From Bombardia bombarda (Eukaryota > Ascomycota > Sordariomycetes > Sordariales > Lasiosphaeriaceae): a stretch of 64,000 bases of DNA. Location of the stretch: assembly GCA_030512295.1 (NCBI GenBank), contig JAULSR010000001.1, forward strand, positions 9,881,001 to 9,945,000, given 5' to 3'. Every line of letters begins with the position of its first letter. Positions within the stretch are counted from its first letter, which is position 1. The position numbers were made by a program, and so were the translations under genes. Below, one piece after another: positions 1 to 11,991 of this stretch. The notes below the pieces were generated by a model. It had not been told where the DNA came from. It saw nothing but the letters and a program-made list of their open reading frames with translations, and made no database searches.

Positions 1-654
1 CTCCAGGACTGAGCTTGGAGATGCTTGGGTTGTGCTGCTGCATGGCTGGTGTTCTGTCCTTCAACCTCCTGAGATGTCTGTGGCTAAGGACGGTTGAACG
101 GGACATTTTGGCATACAAGTCTTGGTGTCTCTGGTTCGTAGTTGTGTTACTCTCCCCCTATATCCACACAATGCTAGGCAGTAGATTCCTTGACTCACTA
201 GGCCAGTTGGGGAGAAATTGCACATATATAGAATAGACCACATAGGCGGTGATATTTTTATGGGCGGTTGACACATCGGAATCATGTTATGGGGAATTGA
301 ACTGTACACAGGTAATGAGCTCCTATTTTGTTGATTTACGAGCATGGGTTGATAGGTAGGTAGATAGATAGTCACTGAATGTTAGTTACCTAGGTAATCT
401 CTGAAACATCCTAGCTTGACACATGATGATAGATGTTGCCAGGAAAGAGCGAAGATGACATGAACCTTGCATTGTGTCCTGTCTCACTGCATTTGTCTCA
501 CTTTTATAGCAAACATTGATAGTTCCAGAAATAATATGAATACCAGCGTGACTCGATCAACCGTTTCTTTCACCTCGCATCACCGAACCACAACGGCAAA
601 ACAGCCTTGAAAATAAAGTCTGTTTCTTCGACCGCTACATGGGAACTCAACTAG
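1..654. other. no gene recognised
   Basis: Only short open frames occur on either strand, none with a recognisable motif. The last 100 bases lead directly into the decayed P450 and may be its former promoter. Confidence 0.5.
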
Positions 655-2629
655 ATGTCCTCAAACCTCCTCGGTATCCGGGCGGCGGCTGCCGGGGTAC
701 TCTCTCATGCGTTCTACTTCGTCCACGGTCATTACGACTCATCTGCCTTTAAAATCGCTGTCCTTTATGCCCTCATAGAGACTTGTCTTGCTATCATATT
801 CCGGCGCCCTATTTATGAGCATCTCCGTCTATCGACTCTTCCTCCACCCTCTTCGCCAGTTTCCTGGACCACTCGCAGCCAGATTATCCAAGACATTTTA
901 TGGTCCGTATTTAAATCGAAACGGAAAGACGCATCTTGAGCATGGGAGGCTGCTCGACAAGTACGGGCCTTTTGTACGCATAGGTAGGCAGTATATGGCT
1001 CTCCGGTTGCGACCATTGATGAGCCACCTGGACCTGACAATACATTATCAGGGCCAAACGAATTATGTGTAGCGTCAGCAGATGCGCAGGTCATAGTTCA
1101 CGGCGCTCAGACAGAAATCTCTAAACTCACACTACGAGACGGCACCACACGTCAACGGTGAGTCAAATGTTGACTTTCTCACAGACAAGGAAACCCATCA
1201 TTTGAGGCGTCAAGTCTGATTAAAGGCCGTAAACAGCAAAAGTATGGCTCGCTATTGTCTGTAAGCCTTACAACTCATTCGGAGACCCATTCACTTGTTC
1301 CATGTCTAAAACAAAGCCCTTATCGACTATGAGATAAAGGTCCGTGAGGTCGTCAAGGAATGGTTGGGAAAGGTCGACACTCTCGTGGGCAAGCTAGTAA
1401 ATACATCGCTTTTCTCACTGCTCACTGCTCATTGCGTTCGAGCTGAGCGGCCGCATAGGCTTCTCTTAAAACTTCGGCAGTGTTCAGGCGGGCCTGCCGC
1501 ACCCTCTGATGCATCTTACCATGGAAATTTTTGCTACCACTGCCATTCTTGGACTGCTATCCTTGGCCCTATCATCTTCTAGATGGCTTTGGTTACAGAG
1601 GAGCCCTCGCCCAGTTTGACAAGTTGACGTTCAAGTTGACCGATGAGAGAGAGCAGGTGAGTTTGAGAGGGCTAATTTGGTACACGCAGCTGTCTCTCGT
1701 GTTTTTAAATATAAATATGTCTCCTTAGATCGACGAATCAAGTTCACCTCATGATATCATTCACTATTTTCTCGACGACTATAACTCGGAATAACCCAAA
1801 TCCTTCTTTAACCGTAATATTCTTTGTACAGAGGTCAAGGCCATTTTGACCGCCGCTACTGATACAGTTGGCGGTATATTGGGTTTCACTTTCTCCTATG
1901 TTGTGAGAGACCCACGTGTCCGAGATAAGCTTCGACGAGAGCTAGGACTGTTTTACGGCAAGACAGTCTTGGGCGAGTTCTCAAACAGAGATTTGAACAA
2001 TGCCGAGTATCTCAACGCTATCACCGACGAGACGTTGAGGCTACACAACCCAAGTCTCAACGGGGGGCAGCGCATGTCACCTCCAGAGGGCGTCATGATC
2101 GAGGGAGTTTCCATTCCAGGCAGAGTCTGCGTTATTGTGCCACATGACCACATGCTCAGAAGTGAGTCGATAATTTGACAACTCAAGACGTCGAATTTGC
2201 AACTGGACTGACATGACATAACATTGGACAGGCGCGAAATATATTGAAAGACCAGATGAATTCATCCCTGAGCAATGGACAACACAGCCAGAGCTGGTCC
2301 TGGACCGGAGGGCGTACTCGCCATTCCTACAAGGCAGGCACTATCTGGAGACACGTCCAACCTCCTTTTTGATGTATGACAAAGCAGTGATTCTGACCAG
2401 CTGTGATTAATATTTCAGGCTTACACCTTGCCCTGGCAAACAAATTGCATTCATGATTGTTAGAATGACGCTGGCGTATACAATATGGAACTACGACACC
2501 GAGTTTGCTCCAGGTGAGGATGGTACGGCAATTGAACGAGAATCAATGAACAATTGCATTCTCATGGTAGGACCACTGCAGTGTGTTTTTGAGAAGAGGA
2601 AAGCTACATTGGTGGATGGTAGTTGCTAA
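655..2629 (+). pseudogene. cytochrome P450 pseudogene
   Basis: This is the relic of a microsomal cytochrome P450 (heme monooxygenase, ER-anchored). P450 landmarks appear in order but in different frames. A hydrophobic N-terminus starts at 655. The proline-rich hinge FLHPLRQFPGP lies near 830 in another frame, so there is an indel around 790-805. VRI then joins GPNEL across an intron at about 984-1051. TDKETHHLRRQV is followed by TGA (1217-1219) where the family normally has Trp. The I-helix-like AATDTV is near 1855, the ExxR motif ETLR near 2032, and the heme-ligand remnant TPCPGK near 2420. A further stop lies in DDYNSE-stop near 1790. The hallmark FxxGxxxCxG is broken, because the part before the Cys is lost or scrambled. 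Family order is complete from anchor to C-terminus, so this is a full-length gene that decayed in place rather than a fragment. The P450 subfamily cannot be named by eye. Confidence 0.85.
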
Positions 2630-4533
2630 TGCTACCTGGGCATCAAGCGTAGGTGTTTATGTTTTCGGGTGCTAGGGAGCTTTTAGCTCTAGAGATTTAC
2701 TACCCCTATTGTGGATCCGATTCGTGGCAGGCCCCAAGATTGTGTTCTCAGACCCAACGACGCCCTTTAACTACCCAACATTCATATAGCCGGTGCGGGT
2801 GATATTGGTCATTTCCAATTCTTAGTCCTATCAGTCCAAAGGCTACATCACGTTCAAGGTATGACACGACTCAGAAGTCTGGAGTAGTCATAGAGACGGT
2901 GAACTAGTCTTTGTCAAACTAAGGTCATTAAGTTGTCTCTTACCCAGGTAGATAGTCGGACTAAGCTGCGAAATAAAGACATGCATCAAAGTCCGGGTCA
3001 CAGACGGCTGGTCAGGTAACGTCATCACAGGAGGAGGGCTACCAGCTGAGCACCCAGAAAACGCTGAAGATCATCGCCCTTTTCTTCTTCCATTTGGCAT
3101 AACACCATCATTCCTACCCCCACTCGTAAAGGCAGCTGAAGCTTTCATATGTCTGTGGAAAGTGACCATCGGCCCCCAAGTCAGTCTAATATAATTCATA
3201 ATAATCCACATATATCGAACGATATATATTACAATGGTGACAGGCTTCAGAACATCCACGTCTTCGTTTGTTTTCAACGATGAGATGTGAGATAAGCTGG
3301 GCCCAGACCCAAGCACGCAGAGCAAAATGTACCAGGCATTCTAGAACTAGAGCTAGTATGACCTATACTACTTCGTACCGCACAGAAACTTGGGCTCAAG
3401 GCAGGCAAGCTTGACTCAGATATTGGGCTGGCACACGTGGAGGGATGGGTTCACTGCTATTACGTGCTGGGCTCGGTTTTGGTATCCGTCGGCGTGTTAA
3501 GGAGGTCGAATGCGATCGTTGCCTCATAGGGCTAGACAGATGCAAGCTGTGAGTGAAGCATTCCAAAACGATCTGCTCAATGGCGATCTTGAAGATCAGT
3601 GCTGCGGATCAGAACTGCGGCAATTTCCGGCTGCAACTGTTGCCAATATCAAACAACAGCATCACCGGCCGTGGAATTAGAGCTTCTGTTCACGATGCTG
3701 GAGTGAGCTGCCTCTCTTTGCCCTGATAAAGCAAGCGATTTTCATGCGCGCATTGATCTTCGACATAATTCTGCTCGGTCCGTCAGTCTAGAACTAGCTA
3801 TATCTCGCTTTTGGCAACCATGACTGTGTGACACAAGACTGCATCAGCCCCTCATTGCGCCAGGATGTGCATTCCCCATCTTTTTCCGGCTTCTTTCAGG
3901 GTGATTCAGGGGCCTGTTTCGGGCCGCGATGCGGTCAGTGTGGTATTGTCAAACTCGATAGCGTCTTGTACAATCTGAATATGGGCATGCCCCTGTCGCT
4001 AGCGGTTGGTGGCTGGCTAGGCGTCAGCCGCCACTGAACCGCCCTCGCCGCCCCAGCTTGGACATTTCCCGCCCCAGAACATTTATCCAGGACTGAGTCT
4101 TGGCGCGCATGCCAAACAGGACCTCGAATGTTTTTCAGCTCTGGGTTAAACCATGAAACCATGGGGATCAACATATCTGACTTCTAAGACAGGACATACC
4201 GCCTGCATCTGCATGCTCATTCTTCATAGCCCACGATGAGCTTTTGTGCTTCGTCATTTCAACATGGGTCGGCCGGCGGGCATTGGGTCGAGTCGACATG
4301 GGTAAAAGGGCATAGGAACTCACGATGCAAACCTGACGAGGACAGAAGGTGTATCTGGATCATGAGCGGGCGAGATACGAACACACAGCTTTGCCATCAG
4401 TGAATATAAAAAGACATCACATTCCCGTCTCCTTGACCTTCAACCCACCAGGTCTCTCATCTGCACTCCTCAATGACCGCGGACAACTCAACAACACGAC
4501 CATATGTTCTCGCCCTGTCCAGTCTCCGCAACG
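2630..4533. other. intergenic; one unidentified open segment
   Basis: No intact gene was found. Plus-strand 2952-3194 is an open frame of about 80 codons without an ATG. It reads like protein (VTDGWSGNVITGGGLPAEH, then LPFGITPSFLPPLVKAAEAF) and follows an AG that could be a splice acceptor. It may be a relic exon of a second decayed gene next to the P450, but the family is not recognised. The rest of the interval shows nothing coding. Confidence 0.35.
4405..4412 (+). promoter_or_regulatory. TATA box
   Basis: TATAAAAA lies 129 bases upstream of the chosen ATG at 4534 and is followed by a CA-rich leader. Both the spacing and the sequence suit a core promoter for the secreted protein gene. Confidence 0.5.
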
Positions 4534-5862
4534 ATGCCACGCCTTCAAGTCCTGCTGCCCTTGCTGGCGGCCATTGCAGCACCGGCCATTGCAGGACCGA
4601 CCAAGGTCATCAGAACCAATACTGATGTGACGGTCGTTGAGCTGGTCGAACCTCCTCTGATCACCGAGGTGGTTCCCTACTTCACTCAGACTGTCACCAG
4701 CATCAAGAAGGCTGGTGACTATACGCTTGGGCTCGACTGCCTCTTGAATCTTGGTTTTGGCTGTGTGGGCCAAGTCATCCACGCGCTTGGCCCGACTGTG
4801 TGCACCATCACCGGTGTCAAGACCAAAACGACCACGTATCCCTGCACAACCGCGACAACCTTCACCAAGCCGACCTGGGATCTTGGATGTGGCTGCACCA
4901 AGACCAAGACGTTTTGGTGGACACCGCACCCTTCCTGCCCATCGTCTCCAGCCACCACTGTCACTGTCTCTGTGCCCGTCTCCATCTCTGTGCCGCCCAT
5001 CACCGTCACGGTGCCCGTGACGACAACGGCTATCACGACCGAGACAACCAGCACGACTGACACCAGCAGCATCACGGACACGGCCACCGTCACCGAGACC
5101 ACAAGCGTGACCCAGACGACCACATCCACCACGACGGCCAGCTGCGAGCCGACCCTGACCTGCGATCGGTTCGGCTATCTCTCACAGACCACCCACCTCT
5201 ATAGGGTCGACCTCGAGACGGGTGAAACCACTACCATCACCGACTCGCTCGCGGGCGAGACCAACGCCATTGGCTACAATATCCTCGACAACTTCATCTA
5301 TGGCCGCCAGAACGCCGGCAACGGGACGTACAACCTGGTGCGCATCAGCGGCTCGGGCGGGTCCTCGGCCATCCTGAACCTCGGGGCCACCGTGGCGGGC
5401 AACGTCGGCGACATCGACTCGGACGGCTACTACTGGATGGCGAGCGGCGGACAGGGGTGGTGGCGCATCGATCTGCGGCCCGGCAGCGCGACATATGGCA
5501 CCGTGGTCGAGAGCGGTACGGCCGACGCTCTGGGCTACGGCATCGCCGACTGGGTCTACATCCCCTCGGCCGGCCGCTGGCTTTATGCCGTCGCCACCAA
5601 CAGCCCCGGGGCCAACACGTCGACGCTGCTCCGGTTCAGCATGGACACGCACACGTGGTCCGTCGTGCGCCAGTACACGGGCACGCCCAGTTCGACTTGG
5701 GGCGCCCAGTATGGCATCAACACGGGAATCCTGTATGCGTCGGACAACACGGGCGGCCAGATCTGGTCCTTCCCCATCGATGGAAGTGCCCCTACCCATG
5801 TGACGGACGGCCCACCGTCGGGCCAGAATGATGGCGCGCGCTGCGTCTTGAACATTCTGTAG
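4534..5862 (+). CDS. secreted Ser/Thr-rich protein with DUF6923-like domain
   Basis: This intronless gene encodes 442 residues. The ATG at 4534 is preferred over an in-frame ATG at 4504 because it gives a clean signal peptide (MPRLQVLLPLLAAIAAPAIA). Three parts follow: a Cys-containing N-terminal domain (about residues 20-145, with CGCTKTKTFWW), a Thr/Ser/Val-rich linker (about 145-220) that is probably O-glycosylated, and a C-terminal domain starting at CDRFGYLSQ. The C-terminal domain carries repeated Gly/Asp/Trp blades (TNAIGYNILDNFIYG, GDIDSDGYYWMASGG, GYGIADWVYIP). It resembles the fungal DUF6923 beta-propeller-like region found in secreted or cell-wall proteins. The product is probably extracellular, bound to the wall or a matrix. 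No catalytic site is visible. The domain name is recalled from sequence feel, so moderate trust is appropriate. Confidence 0.75.
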   Translation: MPRLQVLLPLLAAIAAPAIAGPTKVIRTNTDVTVVELVEPPLITEVVPYFTQTVTSIKKAGDYTLGLDCLLNLGFGCVGQVIHALGPTVCTITGVKTKTTTYPCTTATTFTKPTWDLGCGCTKTKTFWWTPHPSCPSSPATTVTVSVPVSISVPPITVTVPVTTTAITTETTSTTDTSSITDTATVTETTSVTQTTTSTTTASCEPTLTCDRFGYLSQTTHLYRVDLETGETTTITDSLAGETNAIGYNILDNFIYGRQNAGNGTYNLVRISGSGGSSAILNLGATVAGNVGDIDSDGYYWMASGGQGWWRIDLRPGSATYGTVVESGTADALGYGIADWVYIPSAGRWLYAVATNSPGANTSTLLRFSMDTHTWSVVRQYTGTPSSTWGAQYGINTGILYASDNTGGQIWSFPIDGSAPTHVTDGPPSGQNDGARCVLNIL

Positions 5863-7023
5863 ACAGCTTGTGATGAGCGGTAATGTCTGGCTGGTTTGAT
5901 GATGGGGTACCCTTTTGTAACCCATGTGCTTTTTGTTTTCTTCTTGATACTTGTTGATAGGATGGTTTGATGATCGGCTTTTGGAGTGGGGCTATAATAA
6001 TGCACTACAGTGTGCATAAGTACCTAGGCAATCGTTAATGATAGTAGTAATATGAGAGTTAATTCGAAGCTGCGATGTTTGTTCATCATCTGGTCGAGTC
6101 ATGTAAACTGCATGTGGGTGCGATCAGTTGCCCTAATAGGTACCTGTTGATTGGGGCAACCATCGAGGGAAGCGGTTACCGATTTCTTCAACTCGTTTCT
6201 CCTCAATTCATTAGAAATTCGGTGCAAGTGTTGCTGTATAGCCAGAAAACTGAGAGGTTTAGGCTTTTCCTTAAATGCTCTGGACGATGTCAAAGCCGCC
6301 GACCTATGATGGATGCAAGTGCGAGGTCAGTGAAGCGGTTGCTTATATGGGCTTATCAATTAAATACACAGAACGTAGGGCTTACGACTGCGAAGTAGCG
6401 CGCCTCGGTACATGTACCTAAGTACCTTGTGCCTTCCTACTATTTTCCCTCGTGAATCCTTCCAAAATTTTCAGCGGCGGCCTGCACCAACTCCCGCCGG
6501 CTGTTCACCAAATCCCAAGCCAGAACGTACTTTGCCCTGAAGACAAGCGGTGACAAACTTGTATAGGTATCCCAAATTGTCATCGAGTGCTGATGGTATT
6601 TGATGCTAAGTCTAGGTCTCGCAGTTGTCAGCGCCACACCTACGACAGACCCCTACTGCCACACACCCTCCAAAAGAGGCCACTACTCCGACGCCCCGGC
6701 TAAGAAATGTTTCTACATCGGGTCCTGTGATGGAACGTCAGCACCACCACGGCATGGCCCCGCTGGATCCTGATCTCGGCTACTTTGCCCAATCAACATC
6801 GTCGAAACGAACCAAGATCAGTGGCAATTCACGTCTGGCGTCTGTCATCAAAATCACTCCCCCTCGGTCCAAGTCCATCCATAAGCAACACCATTAGCGA
6901 TTCTCGTCCTAGTACGCGTTGATTAGAGCGCTAGAGAAACTCGCTCCTGGCAACAGACACGCCTCCAACACTGAATCTGACGAGGACTTGATCCCGGCTC
7001 AGTGCTAACGGCCTCATTCAGCT
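5863..7023. other. intergenic, no gene recognised
   Basis: The first 600 bases are AT-rich. An open frame at 6625-6897 (90 codons, rich in Pro, Thr and His) has no recognisable domain and does not splice convincingly into the gene at 7024. Confidence 0.5.
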
Positions 7024-10000
7024 ATGGGCCACGACCATATTCCTCTTGGTGGGATTGGCGTCACGAAAGATATCACCATCACTCACGAGGATAGGCCGAC
7101 ACCATCGACATACTCGTGGTTGCCGGACCCGGCAGATTCGGTTGGCCATGTCTTTGGAGAGCACAGTGGAAGCATTGTGTGGTCTGTCAAGGAGGATAGC
7201 CATGCCGACTTGGTGTTTCGCGCCATTAGGTATGACGTTGATTCTGCACTGAAGGAGGCCTTCTTGGAAAAGGACCAGCCAACTGCTCCGTTTCGGATGT
7301 TTATGGTTGGCACGACGCCAGAAACTTCGACCCCGACCATTTTGATTGATACTCGCGATGGTGAAGCTGGATACCGATGGCGCGCCGGAGTCGCCCTGAA
7401 GGAGCGTCGAGTCCTCGACCATTACCCTGGTCTTTTACTTGGCCAATACTGGCCGTCCCCTGTGGGGGATATCCTGCCATCATCGACATACGAACCGTCC
7501 TTGACGCCAAGTCACGTCCTTTCAAGAGGAGCTGCCAGCACGCTTCTTCAGGATTCGGGCTATGGATCTGCATCCAATACAGCCACTATCATGTACAAGC
7601 TGCCAGAGACCCAAGAAGAAGAGGTCGATGACGGTGCTTCCATCATCACCGATAACCTGTCGCTGGATTTGTCCCGAGATCTCATTGACGCCTATGTTGA
7701 AACATTTGCCGAACTCCTCTTCAACTCCATTGACCTCCGGTCAGTTGAACTAACCCCGGATTTGAAACTTGCCGAAAGGCTTCCTGCACTGCTTCGTGCA
7801 TTTGCCCTCCAAGTAGCAGTCACCGAAGCGTCTGCTGAGGGGAAGGCCGTAAGTACTTTTATAAGACAAAACAGGGGGTGAGTACAACGCCCCTATCCGT
7901 CTATTATCCCGCGACTCCGACGCTGGGAAAACACTTGACCTGCTAACTAAAATATTGTCTGTTGTTTGTAGCCGGATTGCAAACGCCTTTGGCCAAATGA
8001 TAAAACAGACGCAAGCTGACGTTGATGCCCATAATGATGATGATGATGACGACGACGACGACGAGGAAGATGAAGATGGAGAGATTAACAATAGAGGCAG
8101 TTTGAGGCGAGATGGAATGACATTCCAGCAAAAGGTCGAGCAATGGCCGGATTTTTTTGAGAACAATGACTTATGGGCTCAGCAAGATATACCAGAAGAC
8201 ATTGATTATGACTTCGACAATGAAGATGAACAGCTTGGTTCGACCAATAATCCAAGCGATCTGGACATGGCCAGAATCAACTTTATCGTCAACACATCAT
8301 CGTACTCCTGGCTCCTTGCTGCACTGCAAAGTCGATGTCGACTGGATTATGATGAAGCCCGAGTCAGGAACTCGATCAGACGTGGCACAATATCAACGCT
8401 AAAGCTTCATCGAGGAAACAGGGCGCTACGGACACAGCACGTTGTGCTACGAATGCGGTGGAACCCCCGATCATTTATCAAGGAACAGGGATATAGAGGA
8501 CCTCGGTCTATCCTTACGGCGTTAACCATCACCGGCTCGGCCACGAATGCACAGCTACTCTCGTGCGAGCAGTACGCGAAGCAGACATGGCCCATGATCG
8601 GAGAAACCATGCTCGAAGGAATGGTCGAGGCTCTGGAAGTAGCGGGAACTTACATGAATTCACCAGCGAGTGCTATACAAAGTAGGTACTTTCTTTTCTC
8701 TTTACTAATATGTGCATAAATTGCTTGATTTTACTAGACTCCGACTGGCTCTCTACGCACCCACTGATCAATTTTAGAATCTCTTTTTGACGACACCCAA
8801 ATTTCAATTCAAGTTGTTGGGGAAGATGTTCAAGTTGAGTGTATTGGATTATTGGACTCCATCCTCGAGGTGGTCGAGGTCTTTGCATGGATGGGTGCCG
8901 CACTGCGTGAAGCTTATTCTCCCGAGAGCATCACATACACCATCGCACACGTATGGCATGAGGAACAAAGCAACCATCAAGACTCGAAGGTTCAGTTCAG
9001 AATCGATTTCTCTGAGGAGAACATTCCGCCAAACAATAACACAAACTTTCCAAGAGGCGACTGTTGGCGTAGTCTGCTGAAGAACCCAGTCATCGCGAGG
9101 GGATTCCCAGTTCCGTTTAGACCAGAAAATATGCCCGGACTGGAAGTACCACTCGGGGCCATGGCGCTCCTCGTCGATGCTGCACGGCTAACAATATTCA
9201 ATAACCGAGCCGTGCTAAAAGGATTCAACGCGGCCATTTACCCTACAGTATATACCGATGATTCCATCATCCAGTGGCACTTCGTTGTCAACGAAGACGG
9301 AACTCGTCTGCCCTACAGCGATGGCCGTATTCATGCTAGCCCAGAGCTTTCTCTCCCCACCCCGATACCACGGATCCAGGCTTCCAGACATATTCTGGGC
9401 TGGGCGCCAAAGGTCTCGTACAATATTGGTAAGCATAACGTCTACGTAAGATTGCCGTGAGGCCAGTTATCGGCAGCTGACATGTTTTAAAGGCTCTCCT
9501 TTGGCGAACTACGACATTGGCTGGTCCAGCCCCGACTTCATTGGGCCAGGCTGTGCCCTCGAAAAGTTCACCATCTCTGGTGGTCCTGGTTTCATATCAG
9601 CTGGTGCAGAATTCTCACTCGGTCGAAAGGATAAGACCCCTACTATCAATCGACACACACCTTACTTTGACACGCTTAATTCTTTATCAAGCTCTTACGT
9701 GGTCTTGTACGACATTGAAGACCACAGAGCCTGGCTTTCCAATGGACTCCATGCCTTACTTCATCTTGTCAGAGCATCTCTCAAACACGACAGCGATAGT
9801 GAACTCGCCGTGGAATACGTTCTCGATCCATCCAAGCTAGAAGAGGACGTGGACGTGTCAAGTCCGAGGGCAGCCATAAACTTCCTGAGGAATCGACGCA
9901 ATCTAGAGCAGATTGTGTTCCCTAACCTGGACGAGATCCGAACAGAGGAGGCCAGCACGACTGGAGGGCCTACCAGCAAGACTGAGTATCGAACATCCAG

Positions 10001-11003
10001 CGGCGTACTGCTGAAAGACCGTGTAAACCAAATGATGTATGTCCTGGAGCAGCTGATAGATCACCAGGCTAGCCTAGACACCTACTCGTCAGGGTTGCCC
10101 CTCAAGCTCACGCCTAGGGGGAAGCTGGAGGGCTACCGCTTTATGGACATAGCAGCTCGCAGGCCTCTAACTCCACGAGTTACACATCTCAAGACGTTTA
10201 GCGGTGGAGGCAAATCATGGGTCGACTTCACTCGAGCCATCAAGGCTGTGACACTCTTCGGCGAGGGTTTTGGCGACTTGCTAGCTCCCGACACGTCGGT
10301 AGCTGGCACCTGTCCACGCTGGAAAAGGCTTCCCAAGAATAAGGACTACCTCGCCGTTAGTGCTTACGATATGGCGAGGATTCTTCGCCAGGAAGGCAGC
10401 GCAACCTCCAAGCCTATGAAGCTTGCTCCAGGAGTATTTTGGCAGAAACCGACTGTAGCCTTTGAGCCATGTGCGTGCCAGGCTAAGTCAAAATCAGCCG
10501 AAATTCTAGGAATGTCTCTGGGGATGCAGAGGTCCTGTGATCGTGTACAAGTTCTCCTACCACGAAACCTGCTGCTCCGGCAAGACAGCAGCAGCAGCAG
10601 CAGCACAAACACGGGCGGAGCAGAAAATTCGAGGCGAACCGCGGTGATGAGTACTGAAGGTGCTGTCATCTTCGGCCGCAGTGACACCTTTCCGTGGAGA
10701 TGGCCAGAGCAAGGAGACCCAAGGCAGGACACTGAGGGGGCCCGAGATGAGGAACAGGTCTCTGCAAGCCCCCTAAGCAGCCAGACCTCCAAAACACAAT
10801 CGGTCAGATCGCCAAACTCCAGCGCGTCAGTAGCGACAGGATCAACTTCGATTACGGCCCAGTCAGGAAGAAGCTCCCCGGGCGAGTTTTCGACACAGAG
10901 AGGACAGGGTATTTTTCGACAAACGATAGCCGATACGAAGAGTGCTCCTAGGCTGTGGAACACATGGAGAAAGTTGACAAATCTGTCGGGAAAGAAAGAC
11001 TAG
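7024..11003 (+). CDS. large fungal protein of unknown function (1241 aa)
   Basis: Four exons are proposed: 7024-7877, 7972-8681, 8778-9428 and 9493-11003. Introns have GT-AG ends and phases close exactly to 1241 residues. The joins give continuous family-like text, for example QNRG joined to RIANAFGQM and SYNI joined to GSPLANYDIGWS. The region with ASRHILGWAPKVSYNIG, then GCALEKFTISGGPGFISAG and YVVLYDIEDHRAWLSNGLHALLHLVRAS, recurs in large uncharacterised ascomycete proteins. I know of no assigned activity and see no catalytic signature. Residues after about 335 contain a long Asp/Glu tract. A Ser run encoded by AGC repeats (10589-10607) and a low-complexity Ser/Thr/Gln tail end the protein. 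No signal peptide or membrane span is evident, so a cytosolic or nuclear location is inferred. The start is chosen because the conserved text begins there (HIPLGGIGVTKDI). Confidence 0.75.
8032..8064 (+). repeat. GAT/GAC trinucleotide tract encoding poly-Asp
   Basis: A run of GAT then GAC codons lies inside exon 2 of the 1241-residue protein gene and extends into Glu codons. It is a coding microsatellite that could vary in length between strains. Confidence 0.8.
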
Positions 11004-11991
11004 AGTCTGGTAGGTTATTGCTACTATGTACCTTGGTAGTACAAACTCAATTCTCAAAGTGTGCTGGTCCACACTTTGTGAAAGGCGAAGCTATCCATGC
11101 TTTCATCTCAAGCTCTAGCCAATATATATAGTATCTTTCTCTCTATGCTGCGTAGGAAGCAACGAGTTATCTACCATGAGATACATCACAATGGAACTCG
11201 TGCTAGTCCGATCAGGATCTAACCGCGACATGCTTATGTTGTAATGAGGACAAACTTAGGGAGGACTGTCTGTCCTTCCTGCTCCTGGATTACTGTAGTT
11301 GGGGATTGAGTCCTGACGTTTCGAAACGAGAGTTTTGAGCTGCTGCCGTACTGCGTTTTATTCTGGTTATTAGTGTCAATATGGGTCGGAGTTGCTCTGT
11401 GACGGGCATTTGGGAGGTGCGGATGGCGGATGCGAATCTAGAATCCATGGGTTAGGGTTTGGATAATAATGGAACGTTCATTGCCCAGAGAGCCCAGGGG
11501 TGGGGGTGCTTTAGTGGGTAGCTGGTAGGAGCATAAAACGCGACACTGGGTGCCTGGAGCTAGGAGCTAAATTAACGGGCGTATATCCGCTATGGAGCGT
11601 CGACGTCATGGTGTCAAAAGTGCAAGCAGCGCTTTCCTTGATTCGCGGAAAAAGTGCAATTGATCAACTTGAGACGCACAGCAATTGAAGATTAGGTACG
11701 AAATACGGACGCGAAGCTGATGATGGACGCTTTTTGCAGACTTTTGCAGCTGAGCTGGAGCGCCGACCTATATATAGTGTGTGATTGTGGGATATTGTGT
11801 GGACTGTGGCTGTCTGTTTGTTTCAGTCCTCGCCGGTCAAGGTTGGACCTTCCTTGCCCTTGCTTAATATCGCGCGGTTCCCATCAGCTACCTACCCAAG
11901 GTACTTACCTCACGCATCTCCACACCATTAAAGGCAAACAGTACCAATCAATACCAATGCCAATTGCAAGTCTCAATTGCGCGAGTCCAAC
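11004..11991. other. intergenic between unknown gene and CorA-like gene
   Basis: No open frame with protein-like content is seen. The final 250 bases hold a TATA-like element and a pyrimidine-rich leader that suit the promoter of the CorA-like gene. Confidence 0.5.
11769..11776 (+). promoter_or_regulatory. TATA-like element
   Basis: TATATATA lies 216 bases upstream of the ATG at 11992 and is followed by CT-rich sequence. It is a candidate core promoter. Confidence 0.35.

Noticed and set aside
3071..3325. 84-codon minus-strand frame near the P450 relic
   Set aside because: No motif; it overlaps the more protein-like plus-strand segment 2952-3194.
5182..5925. 247-codon minus-strand frame opposite the DUF6923-like gene
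   Set aside because: It is a shadow of GC-rich coding sequence; composition (Arg/Ala/Val/Gly) is typical of an antisense frame.
6625..6897. 90-codon frame upstream of the large unknown gene
   Set aside because: Low-complexity Pro/Thr/His composition, no motif, and no splice path that joins it convincingly to the exon at 7024.
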